From contig JASVEC010000028.1 of NCBI GenBank assembly GCA_030770535.1, positions 434,001 through 498,000 of the forward strand: a DNA stretch of 64,000 nt, read 5' to 3'. The notes below the pieces were generated by a model that ran no database searches, was not told the DNA's origin, and was given only the letters and a program-made list of their open reading frames with translations. Source of the stretch: Batkoa obscura (lineage: Eukaryota; Entomophthoromycota; Entomophthoromycetes; Entomophthorales; Batkoaceae). The position numbers and the translations under genes were made by a program. This document shows, in pieces, positions 60,879 to 64,000 of the stretch (positions within the stretch are counted from its first letter, which is position 1; every line of letters starts with the position of its first letter).

Positions 60879-62080
60879 TTATTTTATTTTATTTAATAAA
60901 AAACTGATTATTATTGAGCATTCTTTTAACTTGGTATTAAAATCATTATTAATATGGCCCCCATCTTTCAACATATATAAATACACATTATTTTCTCTTC
61001 TATATCTTTTTACAAATTGTAAAATATCTAATAAATCTACTCTTAAATCCAACAAAGAAGCTAGAACCAGAATATTATTATTAACGACCTTATTATCATT
61101 TAAATAATTAAATTTGGATAATTGATCAATAATATTTAAATTATTCTTTAATGTACCCCATTCCTCAATTTCCATATTACTTAATTGATTTTCATTTTCA
61201 TTTTCAAGACTTTTTTGGATATTCAAAAAGGGTTTTTCTAATATAATACCCCTATATAACTCTAATAAAAAAAACAATCAATTAGCGATATAATTAAATC
61301 TTATTTTTAGTTTCAAATATACAAAATATACAAAATATACTTACCATTTTTCATATAAAATGAATTCATACTAGCAATAGCACCAGCTGATACTGAATAT
61401 AAAAATAGATTCTTAGTTGAATATTTTTGTTGAATAAATTCAGTAATTTGAATTAAATCCATAACTCCATTAAATTTTAATTCTTTTTTACTTTGATTAT
61501 AATAATTAATTCCTAATTCACTACCTCCACTATATAAAATAATATAAAATGTAATGTAATTAATATTATTAGTATGTTATTATTATTATATATTATTATT
61601 ATTAATATAATACTTACCGAATGTGAGCATAAATAATAATCCAACCCATATTAATTAAAGTATGAAATAATAATTTATAATTTAATGATAAATTAACTCC
61701 ATAGGCTCCATAACTATAAATTAAAATTGGACGATATTTACTATAATAAATAAAATTAAGGGATGAATTTAGATTGTTATTGAAATAAAAATTCACTTTT
61801 TTTTCATCAATTTTTGATTATAAATTATTGTTATTGGTATTGAAATCGAATTATTGTGTATAAATTCACGTTCAAATATTATATCTAATTAATTAATTAT
61901 TAATTATTAATTATTAATTATTGTATTTACCTTCATCCATATCAATATTATTATTTAATTTTAATTTATTATCCATTAAACTTATTTTTATTTTCCTATC
62001 AGTAATAATTGGATTAGAATAATAAAGCTGAGTTATATTGGAATTATAATCCTATTGATATTAATTAATATTGATATTAC

Positions 62081-62117
<37 letters not shown>

Positions 62118-63584
62118 TACTATATTATTATATTATGTTAAATTAAATTAAATTCTAACTTACTAATTGATTACCATTAGGTAATATAGAACCCAATTTA
62201 GGAAAATTATTAATATTAATTAATTTGTTTGTTAAAAAAGAATAAATATACAATTGATTTTTAAATTCATTATCTGTTGTATAAATTACTAAATAATTCT
62301 ATAAAAATATTATTATAAATAATAATTATAAAGTAATAATAATAATATTATCAAAAACTTACTTTAAATACTTCTACTTCATTAATAAAGCAATTATCAA
62401 ACTCATTAAAATGTAGTAATTCTCTTTTAGAATTGATTTCTTTTTGTAAATATAATTCCATTTTACCATTCAATTGATTTTGTATAAATAATATAAATCC
62501 AAACTATTAATATTAATATTAATATATCAAATTAAATAATATTATAATATCATAATACGAATATTTACTTCATTCTTCTCCATAAAAAAATCCAAATTGG
62601 GTCGATATTTATGAAACAATATAACTTCATTACTATCCTTATTTAACTCCAGTAAATGAATTTCACTACCCGATAAAGTATTACTGTTAACTGTTAAATA
62701 ACACTAAAAAAACATTAATACATAATAAAAATTTATACATTCTATAAAACTTGCTTGATCCCTCGTCACCCCAATATCCACAAAAAAATTCGTTCTTTTT
62801 TCATCGTATAAAATCTTTTTATCCCCCCTCTTCCCATCCAGAAACCAAACTTGATGAGCTCTTAATGTTGAATCCATTATTGTGAAATAAACTTTATTCT
62901 CTATAGCGATGGAATTAAACACTCCTTTCTCCTTAAAAACCACTTTCCTTTCTCTTAAATCATAATAAATTAAACAATAACTTTCTTCATGTAATAATTT
63001 CACCTGAAATTTCATCTTATCATTTAACAACTGTTGATTCTCAATTACTAACGACTTCATTTCAATTTTATTATAAACCCCTTCTTTCTCTAATATCTGT
63101 TCAGCATCCCATAAAGTAAGCACTGGATACTATACAATAAATATAAAAATTTGAACTTGATACCTTGATTACTTAATGGAATTTAATTACCAACTACCTT
63201 TTTTTCAACACTCTTTTCCTTATACCAAACTTCCCCTTCTGATGTTAAATAATAAGTTTTATCCCCTTCTTGATTTATTACCTTATCTTCTCCTGTTGTA
63301 ACCTTATTTTGTCTTAATGTATTCATAATCAACTCATCTACATAATCTCTGTTTTTCTTTAACTGACTATCCATATATATCTCTTCCTGTTTTATATAGT
63401 TATTGAATTTGACTTTATCATTGTATATAGTGATATCAAATTTTGGCACTTCGATAGAAGATTGGAATGAAGGTAATAAATTTTTGAAAGTGAATAAAGA
63501 GCTTCGTTTTAATATGACACTGGTGAGTTTCATTGAATTAAATAAATAAAAAACAAATAATAATAAAAATTTATTAATTTCCAA
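60879..63584 (-). CDS. Prolyl oligopeptidase family protein (S9A, oligopeptidase B/PREPL-like)
   Basis: A many-exon gene; I can place coding blocks at 63584-63190, 63123-62710, several short exons between 62580 and 61930, then 61796-61617, about 61530-61345 and 61277-60879. The N-terminal half is the seven-bladed propeller region (for example VYFTIMDSTLRAHQVWFLDG). The C-terminal alpha/beta-hydrolase domain has RPILIYSYGAYGVNLSLNYK, GWIIIYAHIRGGSELG, the nucleophile elbow YSVSAGAIAS (Ser in SVSAG in place of the usual GGSNGG), VLASLLDLRVDLLDI for the catalytic Asp and KDGGHIN for the His. All three triad residues therefore appear present. Of the possible starts, 63584 and 63533, the second (MKLTSVILKRSSLFTFKN) would give a mitochondrial-like presequence. 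Substrate unknown. Splice sites inside 61.9-62.6 kb are uncertain. Confidence 0.8.
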
Positions 63585-63663
63585 AAGTGATTTGTTCTAA
63601 TTTTTAAACTGATCAAAACAAAGAATAGAATTACAAGTAAAAATGTTTAATAAAACTAACTAA

Positions 63664-63737
63664 TGTTTCCGTCCAGACTCGAACTGGAGACCTTCTGTGT
63701 GTTAGACAGATGTGATAACCAACTACACCACGGAAAC
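63664..63737 (-). tRNA. tRNA-Val (anticodon AAC)
   Basis: A 74-nt canonical cloverleaf without intron: acceptor GTTTCCG/CGGAAAC with discriminator A, D arm GTGTAGTTGGTTATCAC, anticodon stem TCTGT/ACAGA with loop CTAACAC, and T arm TCCAG-TTCGAGT-CTGGA. The internal Pol III A and B boxes are intact. AAC (as IAC) reads GUU/GUC/GUA valine codons. Confidence 0.95.
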
Positions 63738-64000
63738 CCGATTTTCTTTCTTAAGATATAAGTTTGATATAATATATTTATACTTTTTTTACTACTATAT
63801 TTTAATAGCATATAATTGAGCTTTAATATAATCAAATGATTTATTGTAATATTAAATAATACTTTTACTTTTCTAAATAACACTAATTGTAAGTTAAAAG
63901 TATCAAACCCAGTATATAATGTTTTGTCCAATTGATAATAAATAGAAATATCAGGTTGATTTTTTTTAGAAGTGGAACTTTACAGGTTTCAAATTGAAAT

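Noticed and set aside
63656-63931. 91-codon minus-strand frame
   Set aside because: Reads through the tRNA-Val gene and AT-rich flank.
1-64000. Bacterial or organellar origin of the AT-rich sequence
   Set aside because: Spliceosomal introns, nuclear-type tRNA with internal promoters and nuclear housekeeping genes show this is a nuclear eukaryotic chromosome.

Overview
This is a strongly AT-rich eukaryotic nuclear window. It has short GT-AG introns (about 50-100 bp), TATA-type promoters and long gene-poor spacers. The proteins are fungal: the polyadenylation nuclease Ysh1, the enoyl reductase Tsc13, a YPR097W/Lec1-type PX protein, a DUF5923/DUF4449 protein, a CREB/ATF-like bZIP and a Kex2/GPI-type surface protein. 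Together with the expanded cAMP-receptor-like GPCRs this points to an early-diverging fungus, perhaps an AT-rich entomophthoralean such as Conidiobolus; the taxon is inference only.

Layout. 1-2.5 kb: YSH1 (minus, 3' end outside the window). 4.2-5.5 kb: homeodomain regulator. 9.1-12.1 kb: a short-chain dehydrogenase/reductase (SDR) and TSC13. 12.9-15.8 kb: a roughly 3 kb DNA transposon with a DDD transposase of a family I cannot name, carrying a solo-LTR fossil and a MITE. 15.9-27.9 kb: a locally duplicated neighbourhood in which a small two-helix membrane protein with two C-terminal PPxY motifs sits beside an SDR gene. Two pairs are intact, one pair is decayed, and there is an extra SDR pseudogene. 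Two more distant members of the PPxY family lie at 29.2-29.9 and 36.5-37.1 kb. 33.1 kb: a possible LURP-one/tubby-like protein. 39.9 kb: secreted Cys-rich protein. 43.3-44.1 kb: bZIP. 47.3-51.0 kb: two paralogous seven-helix receptors, head to head. 51.8-53.9 kb: a repeat nest (Tc1 remnant, broken copy of the 12.9 kb transposon, MITE split by an LTR fossil). 54.3-57.4 kb: PX/PXB protein. 58.0-60.3 kb: DUF5923/DUF4449 protein. 60.9-63.6 kb: prolyl-oligopeptidase-family protein. 63.7 kb: tRNA-Val(AAC).

The most notable content is the PPxY membrane-protein family (five loci) and the unnamed transposon with its swarm of ten related MITEs. The PPxY arrangement suggests, but does not prove, membrane adaptors for Nedd4/Rsp5-type ubiquitin ligases. 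Exon coordinates below were worked out by hand from splice signals and reading-frame continuity. The open frames of YSH1, the SDRs, TSC13, the PPxY genes, bZIP, receptors, PX/PXB and DUF4449 genes join in frame.
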